Origin: Cellulomonas sp. Root930
Lineage (GTDB): Bacteria; Actinomycetota; Actinomycetes; Actinomycetales; Cellulomonadaceae
Length of the DNA stretch: 64,000 nucleotides
NCBI GenBank assembly: GCA_001429255.1
Contig: LMJI01000001.1
Span: forward strand, 3,186,931 to 3,250,930
Reading direction: 5' to 3'
How positions within the stretch are numbered: position 1 is the stretch's first letter; every line of letters starts with the position of its first letter. Shown here in pieces: positions 18,004-26,193 of this stretch. A model generated the notes under the pieces. The model was given only the letters and a program-made list of their open reading frames with translations, had not been told where the DNA came from and ran no database searches. The position numbers and the translations under genes are program-made.

Positions 18004-18077
18004 GCCCCGATAGCCCAACCGGCAGAGGCGTTCGGCTCAAACCCGATCCAGTGTGGGTTCGAATCCCACTCGGGGCA
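18004..18077 (+). tRNA. tRNA with CAA anticodon (Leu by anticodon) but short variable loop
   Basis: 74 bases. The 7-bp acceptor stem (GCCCCGA/TCGGGGC) is perfect, the T-arm is GTGGG-TTCGAAT-CCCAC, and the anticodon loop CTCAAAC places CAA at 34-36. The D-arm (AACCGGCAGA loop, 3-bp stem) looks like bacterial tRNA-Leu. The variable region is only five bases (CCAGT), whereas bacterial tRNA-Leu normally has a long arm. The anticodon stem has a T-T mismatch at its base. No CCA is encoded. TATCCT at 17990-17995 is a possible -10 box. Confidence 0.75.
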
Positions 18078-18118
18078 CTCCGTCACGCCGCACAACATCA
18101 GGTCAGCGATGAGGACGG

Positions 18119-19963
18119 TCAGCGCTCGCCGGCCGCCGCTACCAGCGCGGAAAGCACGGAGCTGTCGATGTCGGCAGCCAGGATGGCGGCCACCTCGGCA
18201 TCCCCCCGGAAGCCCGATGCGGCCTCGTGGAGCATCGCCCGCACGGTCAGCTCCCGCATGCCGGTCCGCGATGACCTGTCGAGCATGGCGTCCGCCCACG
18301 ACGCGGTCAGCGGGTGTCCGTGACGTCGTCCGATCTCGCACAGTGCGTCGAGAATGTGGACGTCGAGCCAGACGTACGGGTCGGCCAAGCGGTTGACACG
18401 CGCTCGCGCATCCAGGAGCACCGCGAATGCGTGGTCCACCTCGCCCTGAGCCTCGGCCAGCATGGCCAGCCCGCGGGCCGAGATCCCCTCCCAGCAGGGG
18501 TCACCGATCTGGCATGCCCGCGCGAACGACTGCTCGAGCGCGCGGGCGGCGGCGTCGAGGTCACCGAGCGAGAGCCAGGTCTGTCCGAGCATGGCCTGGG
18601 GCCATGGCAGGAACGAGAGCCAGTGGTCACGCTCGGCGAGGTCGCCGGCGGCCACAAGGAGCTCGGTGGCTCCGGCCAGGTCTCCCCGGAGCAGGCTGAC
18701 CCGGCCCAGCATCGACAGCGCGAATGCCTCTCGCCGGGGCTCATCCACCCCGCGCGAGGCGCGGACGGCGCCCTGCAGCAGGGCGACGGCACGGGGGTAC
18801 TCCGCGCGGTCGCTGGCCACGGACCCGAGGTAGGTCATCGCCTTGGCCCGGACCGAGGGCGACGTCGCATCCTCGGCGAGCACCTGGGTCAGCGATCGCT
18901 CGGCTCGGTCGTACCGTGCTCGGAGGAAGTCGACGTACCCCACCTCGGCCTGGACCCGCGTCGTGGCCTCGCGGTCACCGTTGGCAACGGCGATGCGCTC
19001 GGCCTCGGTGAGGATCGCCAGGCCCGCCTCGTCGAGTCCGCCCAGCGTGTGGATGAGGGCCTCCGCCAGCACCAGTCGCGTCGAGATCCGCTCGCTGTCG
19101 ACGCCGCCGCGGTCGGCGAGACCGACGGCGTTCTCGAACGACGACACGCCGGCCACCAGGGCACCCGCGGAGACGGCCGCGACACCCGCCTCGGTCACCG
19201 CCTGGATCGAGACGCCCCCGGCACCGCCTGCCGGCCTGGGTCCCTCCCGCATCGCGAGCAGGACGGGAGCACCGGGGGGTGCGCCGAGCTCCCGCTCGGC
19301 GACCGCCGCCCAGGCGTCGTACTGGCGCCGGGCGGCCTCGTCCTCGCCTGCCAGACGATAGAGCCTGATCAGCAGCGCCTGGTGGTTCTCGTCCAGAGGA
19401 CTGAGCACGGCGGCCCGCACGGCCAGGTCTCGCGCGCGGTCGAGGTCCCCGCGGGCGAGGTGCCCGAGCGCCGCCTCGTGCAGGATCGACTCCGTGGCGG
19501 CCGCGAGCCGACGGCGCTCGGAGAGCAACCACGACTCGAAGGCGTCGGCATGCAGGATGACGAGGCCGTCGAGCAGGTCCTGGCCCAGGCCCGGGAGATC
19601 GACCGCGGTGCTCCAGTGACCGCGGACCAGCACGTCCACGTCCACGGTGGTACCGACGGGCAGCGAGATCGTGACCGGGTCGCCATCCAGGACGACCGTC
19701 GAGCCGAGCGCGCGTCGGATCTCCGCCAAGCACCACCGCAGGGCCCCGAGGGGGTCATCCGCGTCGGCAAAGAGGAGCGAGGCCAGCTGGCTGCGTGCGG
19801 GCGGCCTCTCGCCCAGCAGCAGGAAGGCCAGGAGCGCCCAGCTCTTGCGGCTGCGCAAGCGGTATCCGGGTGCGCCATCGACGTCGGTGCGGGGCCGTCC
19901 GAGCAGCTGGACGACCAGCGTCGACGGCGGGATCCGCGCCGGCTCCTGCGCGCTCGCGCTCAC
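18119..19963 (-). CDS. BTAD/TPR-type transcriptional regulator (SARP-like, no clear HTH)
   Basis: A 614-residue protein. Residues about 10-95 look like a winged-helix DNA-binding domain of the SARP/OmpR-like type (VVQLLGRPRTDVDGAPGYRLRSRKSWALLAFLLL, then SQLASLLFADADDPLGALRWCLAEIRRAL), followed by a bacterial transcriptional activator domain (ENHQALLIRLYRLAGEDEAARRQYDAW) and a long array of TPR-like helices. There is no ATPase domain as in larger family members. GTG at 19963 is the likely start because the upstream frame is low-complexity. It is the last gene of a minus-strand run with the small protein and DUF4242 genes. Confidence 0.8.
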   Translation of the reverse strand: MSASAQEPARIPPSTLVVQLLGRPRTDVDGAPGYRLRSRKSWALLAFLLLGERPPARSQLASLLFADADDPLGALRWCLAEIRRALGSTVVLDGDPVTISLPVGTTVDVDVLVRGHWSTAVDLPGLGQDLLDGLVILHADAFESWLLSERRRLAAATESILHEAALGHLARGDLDRARDLAVRAAVLSPLDENHQALLIRLYRLAGEDEAARRQYDAWAAVAERELGAPPGAPVLLAMREGPRPAGGAGGVSIQAVTEAGVAAVSAGALVAGVSSFENAVGLADRGGVDSERISTRLVLAEALIHTLGGLDEAGLAILTEAERIAVANGDREATTRVQAEVGYVDFLRARYDRAERSLTQVLAEDATSPSVRAKAMTYLGSVASDRAEYPRAVALLQGAVRASRGVDEPRREAFALSMLGRVSLLRGDLAGATELLVAAGDLAERDHWLSFLPWPQAMLGQTWLSLGDLDAAARALEQSFARACQIGDPCWEGISARGLAMLAEAQGEVDHAFAVLLDARARVNRLADPYVWLDVHILDALCEIGRRHGHPLTASWADAMLDRSSRTGMRELTVRAMLHEAASGFRGDAEVAAILAADIDSSVLSALVAAAGER

Positions 19964-20036
19964 GCCGAGCAGCCTTGCACAACACTCAGGTGCGCGGCCC
20001 CTGCATCGGTCGTTCGGTGACGTCGAAGGCGTCCCA

Positions 20037-20525
20037 TCAGGCCGGACGCTCGAGCCCGCCGGCCTCGCCATCGAGGAGGTCGAGCAGCCACGCGTGCTCC
20101 CGCGGACCCAGCGCCTCCAGAAGGTGGGTGTGCACGAGACCGAACGCGCGCATGCGGGAGATCTCAGTACCGCCCGGATCTATCAGCGCCGCTGCGACAC
20201 CCGGCGCGGACTGCGCTGCCACCTGGGACATGGCCTCGAGCAGGCGAGGTTCGGCGGAAGTGCCCATCTCGGCGACGCGGTGCGCGGCCTGGTCGAGGAC
20301 GTGAGCCAGCTCGACCGAAGGTGGACGAACGGGCACCGGTGCAGACACCGCCAGCCTCCGGACGCCTGCGCCCGGCGGCTGCGAGGAACGGCTGTCCAGC
20401 CAGCGCGCGACGGTGGCCCATCGCTCTCGCAGGCGCACGGCGCGCCGTTCGTGCCTGACCTCGCGCCGCGATGCTGTCCGCGCGTGAGACGTCGCCCCCG
20501 CGGGCACCTTGCCCATCGGATCCAT
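20037..20525 (-). CDS. Hypothetical protein
   Basis: A 162-residue protein I do not recognise. The first 60 residues are Arg-rich; the rest looks helical (VELAHVLDQAAHRVAEMG, RLLEAMSQVAAQSAPGVAAALIDPGG, HTHLLEALGPREHAWLLDLLDG). ATG at 20525 is not preceded by a clear ribosome-binding site. It lies between the DUF4242 gene and the BTAD regulator on the same strand, 73 bases before the latter. It may be a co-regulated partner; no function is assigned. Confidence 0.5.
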   Translation of the reverse strand: MDPMGKVPAGATSHARTASRREVRHERRAVRLRERWATVARWLDSRSSQPPGAGVRRLAVSAPVPVRPPSVELAHVLDQAAHRVAEMGTSAEPRLLEAMSQVAAQSAPGVAAALIDPGGTEISRMRAFGLVHTHLLEALGPREHAWLLDLLDGEAGGLERPA

Positions 20526-20604
20526 GGTGTTGCGCTTTCTGTCAAGACTCCCTGTACGCCCGATCGGGGCGCAGCAATGGAAGTCGGTGGGAGGGGAGTG
20601 GCCG

Positions 20605-20637
20605 GGCAGCGACGCAGCACGAGGCCGCGTCGCTGCC
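20605..20637 (-). terminator. Hairpin after the DUF4242 gene
   Basis: A perfect 11-bp stem (GGCAGCGACGC at 20605-20615 with its complement at 20627-20637) and 11-base loop begins 11 bases after the DUF4242 stop on the minus strand. There is no T-run, so it may attenuate transcription or stabilise mRNA rather than terminate fully. Confidence 0.5.
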
Positions 20638-20648
20638 GACCCGCTGGG

Positions 20649-20900
20649 TCAGGCACCCTCTGCGACGGAGTAGATCTCGTCGGCGACGAGGCCATGGGCC
20701 TCGCGGTGCACGGTGGAGGCGGTCTCGGCGTCCGGTGCCTCGACGAGGCAGAAGATCTTGCCTGCCGCCTCGTCGACCCAGTACCGCACGTAGTTGACGC
20801 CGTACGCGTCCTGAGTCGCCAGGTCCGCCTGGTGGGCCGACGCGACGTCGCTTGCCGAGACTCCGCCGGCGATGGTGTGGGCGTCCATGAACAGGGCCAT
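20649..20900 (-). CDS. DUF4242 small protein (SCO4226-like ferredoxin-fold)
   Basis: An 83-residue protein (MALFMDAHTIAGGVSASDVA, then VNYVRYWVDEAAGKIFCLVEAPDAE, HREAHGLVADEIYSV). The pattern fits DUF4242, a small alpha/beta ferredoxin-like domain; the Streptomyces member SCO4226 is a nickel-binding protein. His residues in DAHTI and REAHG and the Cys in IFCLVEAP are conserved-looking. ATG at 20900 has GGAAGG nine bases upstream. A 21-bp palindrome lies upstream and a hairpin downstream, so it is probably a separately controlled, well-expressed gene. Confidence 0.85.
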   Translation of the reverse strand: MALFMDAHTIAGGVSASDVASAHQADLATQDAYGVNYVRYWVDEAAGKIFCLVEAPDAETASTVHREAHGLVADEIYSVAEGA

Positions 20901-20922
20901 TGCACGTACCTTCCGATGCTCG

Positions 20923-20943
20923 GCCCGACGACGGTCGTCGGGC
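20923..20943. promoter_or_regulatory. Perfect 21-base palindrome upstream of the DUF4242 gene
   Basis: GCCCGACGAC at 20923-20932 is followed by one base and then its exact reverse complement at 20934-20943. It ends 22 bases before the DUF4242 ATG, where it could be a repressor operator or an mRNA hairpin hiding the ribosome-binding site. Confidence 0.55.
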
Positions 20944-21021
20944 TCGAGGCACCAGAAGACCGCGCATCCGTGTGACGGAGCGTGTGACCCGACGCGCGGG
21001 TTGGAGCACGCCAGCCGTTCG

Positions 21022-21360
21022 CTACGCGCTCGTGTCGCGACCCGAGGATCGGAGCGGTCGAAGGGGACGCACATGATCGCCGGTGGCCTTGGGATCACTC
21101 CACGTCGTCGTCACCCCGGCACGCGCAGCAGCGCGGTGCCGATCGATCGGTACCGGCGGGGTCACGGGGCGGGCGACGTCGCCTGTCCGCAGCCACTCAA
21201 CGCGCTCTGAGCGCGAGTCGCTCAGTCTCGTGCCCTCCGCCAGCGCGCGGCCGAGGAGGAACTCCAGCCGGTTCGCAGCTCCGAGCAACCGGCCGAACAC
21301 CAGGATGCGCGGATCGTTGGCGGCCTCCCGGGCCGTGGCGAACTCTCTGTCTGCGGTCAC
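21022..21360 (-). pseudogene. Probable MarR-family regulator remnant
   Basis: The open frame encodes 112 residues, but only the first 45 (NDPRILVFGRLLGAANRLEF, LLGRALAEG) look like the N-terminal dimerisation helix of MarR regulators. After that the frame runs into Arg/Ser/Asp-rich sequence (TRLSDSRSERVEW) with no winged helix. GTG at 21360 still lies six bases after a good -10 box, TAGGGT (21372-21367). I read this as a gene that lost its 3' part, although a short functional peptide cannot be excluded. Confidence 0.5.
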
Positions 21361-21578
21361 GCCCCAACCCTAGAGACGCGGCATCGACGACTTGTGATCC
21401 CGCCGCGGCCCATGGCGCGACGTCCCCGGCGCGTGGCTCGTTCGTACCGGTCCCGATGCTGACTGTGTGCCCAAGGAGCGGTCGCCGCCCGGTCGACACC
21501 TCGGGTGAGGGAGACCTCTGCCCTAGCATCGCTCCCGTGCTCACGCACGCAGCACTCTGGGGTCAGAGGGGATGTCGG

Positions 21579-22256
21579 ATGCCGCTGAGGTTGCTGAGGG
21601 TCTGGGTCGCCGCGGTTCTTGGCGCGTCGGGTGCGCTGATGATCGCCGCGTCACGGCAGCGATGGGCGTGCTCAGGCGTCGAGGCGTGCGAGCGGCTGCA
21701 GGACCACCTCTTCGACTTCCTGCCGCCGGCCGAGCCCTGGGAGCAGGCCGGCAGCGCCGCGCTGCTGGGCGGCGTGTCGTTGCTGGTACTCGCGATCGCG
21801 TTGCCGCTCCTGCCGTGGGCACTGACCGGGCGCCGTCCCGGGCTCGTCTCCGCGATCGGTCTGCTCGCCTCCGAGCTTGCGCTCGTGGCGGTCGCCGTGG
21901 CGACGCTCCGGTCCGGGCTCTCCGGTGCGGTGGTCGCCCCCACGCTCGGTGCGTGGTCGGTCGCGGTCTGGATGGTCGGACCGCCGGTCCTCCTCGCACG
22001 GTTCGCCGTCGGCGCCCGCGGGTGGGCGCGCGCTTCCGCAGTCCTCCTGATCCTGGCGACACCGCTCGTCGCTGCCGTCACCTACGCCATCGGGGAGTAC
22101 GACGCCCGGCCCTGGTGGGAAGCGACCTCCGGGTCGATCACCGTTGCCGCCGCGCTGTGCTTGCTCGTCGCAGCTGCGTGGCGGGCTCCCCGCTCCCTCG
22201 AACCGGATGCGGCGCCCTTGGGGGCCGACGTCGGGTCCACCACTCAGCCTCGGTAG
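21579..22256 (+). CDS. Integral membrane protein of unknown function
   Basis: A 225-residue protein with about five membrane helices: residues 5-25 (VWVAAVLGASGALMIAA), 57-80, 88-107, 112-137 and 153-172. A Cys pair (WACSGVEACERL) lies in the first external loop and could form a disulfide. ATG at 21579 has AGAGGGGA six to seven bases upstream; a TAGCAT box further up would place the transcript start near 21537. I recognise no family. It stands alone between the MarR remnant and the convergent HD-GYP gene. Confidence 0.65.
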   Translation: MPLRLLRVWVAAVLGASGALMIAASRQRWACSGVEACERLQDHLFDFLPPAEPWEQAGSAALLGGVSLLVLAIALPLLPWALTGRRPGLVSAIGLLASELALVAVAVATLRSGLSGAVVAPTLGAWSVAVWMVGPPVLLARFAVGARGWARASAVLLILATPLVAAVTYAIGEYDARPWWEATSGSITVAAALCLLVAAAWRAPRSLEPDAAPLGADVGSTTQPR

Positions 22257-22300
22257 AGCACCGGAAGGCCAGAGCGCCCAGGCAGCAGCTCCCGACGCGG

Positions 22301-23740
22301 TCAGGACCGCTCGTCCTCCTTCGCCTTCTTCTCCTTCTTCACCTTCTTCGCCTTCGTTGCTGAGTCCTCGGGGTCCTGGGTGGGCGGCGACGTGGCGATC
22401 GGTGGAAGGGCCGTGGACGGGGCCGGCACCGGGAGGGGCGGTGCCGACTCGATCGACGCCGGCGGCGGTGTGGTCTCGGGCGCGTTCGTGGAGCCTGGTG
22501 AGGTGGGCGCAGCCCCGCCCCTGCCGTCGCCGGAGCGAGGTGTCCCGGTGGACACGTCGCCGCCAGGGACGGAGGTGGCCGACTCGGGCGAGAGCGGGAC
22601 GTCGGCGAGCGCGATCCCCCCGGCGGTCGCTGTGGACACCGACAGCATGAGGCCGATCGCTCCGGTGCTCTTGAGCGCGCCCGCGGTGGTGACCCTCTGC
22701 ACGACGGACGGCAGGTCGGTGGCGAAGGAGGGCAGGCCGGGCAGGACCGAGAGAACGCTCAGAGGTCCGGCGACGCGGCGCAGGCTGCCGAGCCCGATGG
22801 CGAGGAAGGCCCGGACGACCTGCGGGTCGAACTGCTCACCTGCGCACCGCGCCAGCTCTGCGCGGGCAGCCGACGCGGGCAGCGCGCGCTTGTAGGACCG
22901 CGCCGAGGTGATCACGTCGTATGCGTCGGCGACAGCAACGATGCGCGCACCCCTGTTGATGGCCTCACCCGCCAACCCGGCGGGGTAGCCGGCACCGTCC
23001 CAGCGCTCGTGGTGCTGGCCGATCACGTCCAGCCACGGGCCGAGCCACTCACCGAGCGGCTGGACGATCTCCATGCCGGCCTCAGGATGGCCCGCCAGGA
23101 CGTCCCACTCCTTCGTCGTGGGCTCACCCGGCTTGCTCAGGAGACTCGCGGGAACGCTCAGCTTGCCGATGTCGTGCAAGAGCGCGGCCCAGCTCAGCTT
23201 GGCGGCGTCCTGGCCCGAGAGACCCAGCTCCTTGCCGATCAGCGCCGAGTAGGCCTGGACCCGCTCGCTGTGACCGCGGGTGAGCTGGTCGTGATCACTG
23301 ATGGCCGCGACGAGGCCCAGGATGCGCGCGGCGTGCTCGTCGTCGGGACGCAGCTCGCGGGGGTGCCGGAGGGCGACCAGCCTCGCCTGGAGCGCGTTCG
23401 GCGAGTAGTGGCTCATGGCCACGGCGAGCCGGGACGGCGCACGGTCCGGGAAGTACAGCGTGAGGCGCAGCAACGTCGTCAACGGCAGGAACCTGCGGCC
23501 CAACCGCGACGCGAGCACCAGGACCACCGTCGCGCAGCAGATCTCGACGAGCATCCAGATCCACGGGTTGACCCCGAGCCGGCGCGGCGGGAACCAGTGC
23601 ACGGCAGCCAGGCCCAGCCCGATCGAGAGGACGACGGGAACGGCGGCGATCAGCGTCCGGATGGCCCCCGCCAGGATCGGCCGGCCTTTCCAGACCCCGA
23701 GACTCGCGTCGTCGTAGTTCTGCGTGGGACCGAAGGCCAT
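22301..23740 (-). CDS. Membrane HD-GYP phosphohydrolase with long C-terminal tail
   Basis: A 479-residue protein likely to degrade cyclic di-GMP or another cyclic nucleotide. Two N-terminal helices (about 25-50 and 58-78) are followed by the HD-GYP domain: HSER at 157-160, the HD pair at 189-190 (LLHDIGKLSVP), HHERWDGAGYP at 243-253 and DAYDVITSARSYKRA. All catalytic residues are present. A third helix near 365-390 is followed by an 85-residue Pro/Ser/Thr-rich tail ending in a run of Lys (KKVKKEKKAKEDERS). Many actinobacterial homologues carry this N-terminal membrane part; the tail is unusual. It is divergent from the GH16 gene. Confidence 0.88.
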   Translation of the reverse strand: MAFGPTQNYDDASLGVWKGRPILAGAIRTLIAAVPVVLSIGLGLAAVHWFPPRRLGVNPWIWMLVEICCATVVLVLASRLGRRFLPLTTLLRLTLYFPDRAPSRLAVAMSHYSPNALQARLVALRHPRELRPDDEHAARILGLVAAISDHDQLTRGHSERVQAYSALIGKELGLSGQDAAKLSWAALLHDIGKLSVPASLLSKPGEPTTKEWDVLAGHPEAGMEIVQPLGEWLGPWLDVIGQHHERWDGAGYPAGLAGEAINRGARIVAVADAYDVITSARSYKRALPASAARAELARCAGEQFDPQVVRAFLAIGLGSLRRVAGPLSVLSVLPGLPSFATDLPSVVQRVTTAGALKSTGAIGLMLSVSTATAGGIALADVPLSPESATSVPGGDVSTGTPRSGDGRGGAAPTSPGSTNAPETTPPPASIESAPPLPVPAPSTALPPIATSPPTQDPEDSATKAKKVKKEKKAKEDERS

Positions 23741-23802
23741 CTGCTGACTTCGACATTCCGGACGCCGACCTTGACACCACGTTCGGGTGACCGTCCGTCA
23801 CA

Positions 23803-23822
23803 CTTACTTGCAGGTCAGTAAG
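23803..23822. promoter_or_regulatory. Inverted repeat in the HD-GYP/GH16 divergent region
   Basis: CTTACT-N8-AGTAAG, embedded in TTACTTGCAGGTCAGTAA where 12 of 18 bases are symmetric, looks like a TetR-type operator. It is 127 bases before the GH16 start and 63 before the HD-GYP start. TTGACA at 23771-23776 is a possible -35 box without an obvious -10 partner. No TetR gene is adjacent. Confidence 0.4.
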
Positions 23823-23948
23823 AGTTGTCGTTACTGTCGGCCCAAATCGGACAAGTCGCCCCCTCTCCGTGCGCAGCGTAGTGACACGTGTCATCGGGCG
23901 ATGCCGACCACGGCCCGTCCGATCGACGACCGGTTCCAGGAGGCAACG

Positions 23949-25217
23949 ATGCATCCCGTACGCCCACGCACCGCCACCCACCGAGCACGAGGGCTCGCCG
24001 CGGCACTCGGCGCCGCCGCGCTCGTCGCCGCCGGGCTCGTCGCCTCGACGGCTGCACCCGCAGAGGCCGCGATCGGCGACGTCATCTGGTCGCAGGAGTT
24101 CAACGGCTCCGCCGGCAGCGCCCCCGACTCCGCCGTCTGGAGCTACGACACCGGTGCCGGCGGCTGGGGCAACGCCGAGCTGCAGAACTACACGACGTCC
24201 CGCAACAACTCCGCGCTCGACGGGCAGGGCAACCTCGTCATCACCGCCCGGCGCGAGGGCGACGGGTCGTACACGTCCGCGCGGCTGCAGAGCAACAACA
24301 AGGTCGAGCTGACGTACGGCCGCGTCGAGGCCCGCATGCAGATCCCCCGCGGTCAGGGCATCTGGCCGGCGTTCTGGATGCTCGGCGCCGACTTCCCCCA
24401 GACGTCGTGGCCCTCGTCGGGCGAGATCGACATCATGGAGAACATCGGCAAGGAGCCGCACCGCATCTACGGCACGGTGCACGGCCCCGGCTACTCGGGC
24501 GGCAGCGGCATCACCGGCGTGTACCAGCACCCGCAGAACTGGTCGTTCGCGGACACCTTCCACACCTTCGCCGTGGACTGGAAGCCCGGCTCGATCACGT
24601 GGTCCGTCGACGGCAACGTCTTCCACCAGGTGACGAGGGCCAGCGTCGGCGGCAACGCGTGGGTGTTCGACAAGGCGTACTTCCTCATCCTCAACGTCGC
24701 CGTCGGCGGCCAGTGGCCCGGCTACCCCGACGGGACGACCCAGCTCCCGCAGCAGATGAAGGTCGACTACGTCCGCGTCTACGACAACGGCTCGGGCTCC
24801 GGTGGCGGCGGGGGCGGCGGCTCCCTCCCGACGGGCACCGGCACCATCCGCGTCGCGAACACCCTGTGCCTGGACGTCCCCTGGGCGCAGACGCACGACG
24901 GCAACCCGATCCAGGTCGTCGGCTGCAACGGCAACGCCGCCCAGCAGTGGACCCGCGGGTCCGACGGCACCGTCCGGGCGCTCGGCAAGTGCCTTGACGT
25001 CAGCGGCGGCGGGACCGCCAACGGGAGCGTCGTGCAGCTGTGGACGTGCAACGGCACCGGCGCCCAGAAGTGGACCTACGACTCCGCGACGCGAGCGCTG
25101 AAGAACCCGCAGTCGGGTCGCTGCCTCGACGCCGTCGGCGGCACGCCCGTGCACGACGGGCAGCGCGTGAACCTGTGGGACTGCCACGGGGGCGCGAACC
25201 AGCAGTGGTTCCTCTGA
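23949..25217 (+). CDS. Secreted GH16 endo-beta-1,3-glucanase with CBM13 domain
   Basis: A 422-residue exported enzyme that should cleave beta-1,3- or mixed-linkage glucans such as laminarin. Signal peptide residues 1-40 (ends AEA) lead into the GH16 domain (DVIWSQEFNG at 44-53). The catalytic motif EIDIME spans 159-164, with Glu159 nucleophile and Glu164 acid/base, followed by WPAFWMLG-type substrate strands. A Gly-rich linker (GSGSGGGGGGG) joins a ricin-B-type CBM13 with QQW, QKW and QQW repeats from about residue 298. ATG at 23949 has AGGAGG. It fits a plant-debris-degrading lifestyle. Confidence 0.95.
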   Translation: MHPVRPRTATHRARGLAAALGAAALVAAGLVASTAAPAEAAIGDVIWSQEFNGSAGSAPDSAVWSYDTGAGGWGNAELQNYTTSRNNSALDGQGNLVITARREGDGSYTSARLQSNNKVELTYGRVEARMQIPRGQGIWPAFWMLGADFPQTSWPSSGEIDIMENIGKEPHRIYGTVHGPGYSGGSGITGVYQHPQNWSFADTFHTFAVDWKPGSITWSVDGNVFHQVTRASVGGNAWVFDKAYFLILNVAVGGQWPGYPDGTTQLPQQMKVDYVRVYDNGSGSGGGGGGGSLPTGTGTIRVANTLCLDVPWAQTHDGNPIQVVGCNGNAAQQWTRGSDGTVRALGKCLDVSGGGTANGSVVQLWTCNGTGAQKWTYDSATRALKNPQSGRCLDAVGGTPVHDGQRVNLWDCHGGANQQWFL

Positions 25218-25228
25218 CGCGGTGACCG

Positions 25229-25265
25229 CGGTCCGGCAGCCTGGTCGATCCAGGCTGCCGGACCG
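25229..25265 (+). terminator. Terminator after the GH16 gene
   Basis: A perfect 16-bp stem (25229-25244 with 25250-25265) and TCGAT loop starts 11 bases after the GH16 stop. No T-tract follows, as is common in actinobacteria. Confidence 0.75.
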
Positions 25266-25305
25266 GGGGATGCGCGGAACGCGCTTTCGGCGTAGAACGG
25301 GTCGC

Positions 25306-26193
25306 ATGTTCGAAGAAGGACAGCTCTACGCCCCCGTCACCGCCGACGAGGACGGCAAGGTCACCGTGCACCTGGCGGACGACCACCCCGGTGCGAACGA
25401 CCCGGAGTACCGCCGTCGCCGCGAGGAGATCGCCGGTCCTGCACTGGGGTGGCAGCCCGGCGACCCTGTGCCACGCGTGCAGTACACCGACTCCGAGGAC
25501 GAGATCTGGCGGACGGTGTGCCGCGAGCTCGCGCCGAAGCACGAGCGGCTCGCGATCCGTGGGTACCTCGAGGGCAAGGAAGCCCTCGCGCTGCCGACCG
25601 ACCACGTGCCCCAGCTCGACGAGGTCAGCGCCGGCCTCGATCCGCTGAGCGGGTTCCGGCTGCACCCGGCGGCCGGTCTGGTGCCGCTCGACGTGTTCTA
25701 CGGGTCATTGGCCGACGGGGTGTTCCACTCCACCCAGTACCTGCGCCACCCGTCGCAGCCGCTGTACACGCCGGAGCCGGACGTCATCCACGAGGTCGTC
25801 GGCCACTGCAACCTGCTCGCCAACCCCGCGATCGCCGAGGTCAAGCGCCGCGCCGGCGAGGCCGCGCGACGGTGCGAGACGCCCGAGGGGCTGCAGTACG
25901 TGGCGGACGTCTTCTGGTTCACCATCGAGTTCGGGGTGATGTACGAGCACGGCGAGCTCCGCGCGTACGGTGCCGGGCTGCTGTCGTCGTACGGCGAGAT
26001 CGAGGAGTTCCGGGGCGCCGACATCCGGCCCGTCGACTTCCACCAGATGGCCACGCTGGCGTACGACATCAGCCACTACCAGCCGATCCTGTTCGCCTGC
26101 GACGGCATGGGCGAGCTCACCGACCGGGTGGGCGGGTTCTTCGCCGAGTTCGACGACGAGACGCCGGCCCGGCTCGCGCGCGGCGCCGCCTAG
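25306..26193 (+). CDS. phhA: Phenylalanine 4-monooxygenase (aromatic amino acid hydroxylase)
   Basis: A 295-residue pterin- and iron-dependent enzyme converting phenylalanine to tyrosine. The iron ligands are His162 and His167 in VIHEVVGHCNLL and Glu208 in WFTIEFGVM, matching the 2-His-1-Glu triad. No regulatory ACT domain is present, as in other bacterial members. ATG at 25306 follows the GH16 terminator. Its TAG stop shares bases with the stop of the convergent FAD hydroxylase gene (CTAG at 26190-26193). No pterin carbinolamine dehydratase gene is nearby. Next to the hpa-type operon it may feed tyrosine to that pathway. Confidence 0.93.
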   Translation: MFEEGQLYAPVTADEDGKVTVHLADDHPGANDPEYRRRREEIAGPALGWQPGDPVPRVQYTDSEDEIWRTVCRELAPKHERLAIRGYLEGKEALALPTDHVPQLDEVSAGLDPLSGFRLHPAAGLVPLDVFYGSLADGVFHSTQYLRHPSQPLYTPEPDVIHEVVGHCNLLANPAIAEVKRRAGEAARRCETPEGLQYVADVFWFTIEFGVMYEHGELRAYGAGLLSSYGEIEEFRGADIRPVDFHQMATLAYDISHYQPILFACDGMGELTDRVGGFFAEFDDETPARLARGAA

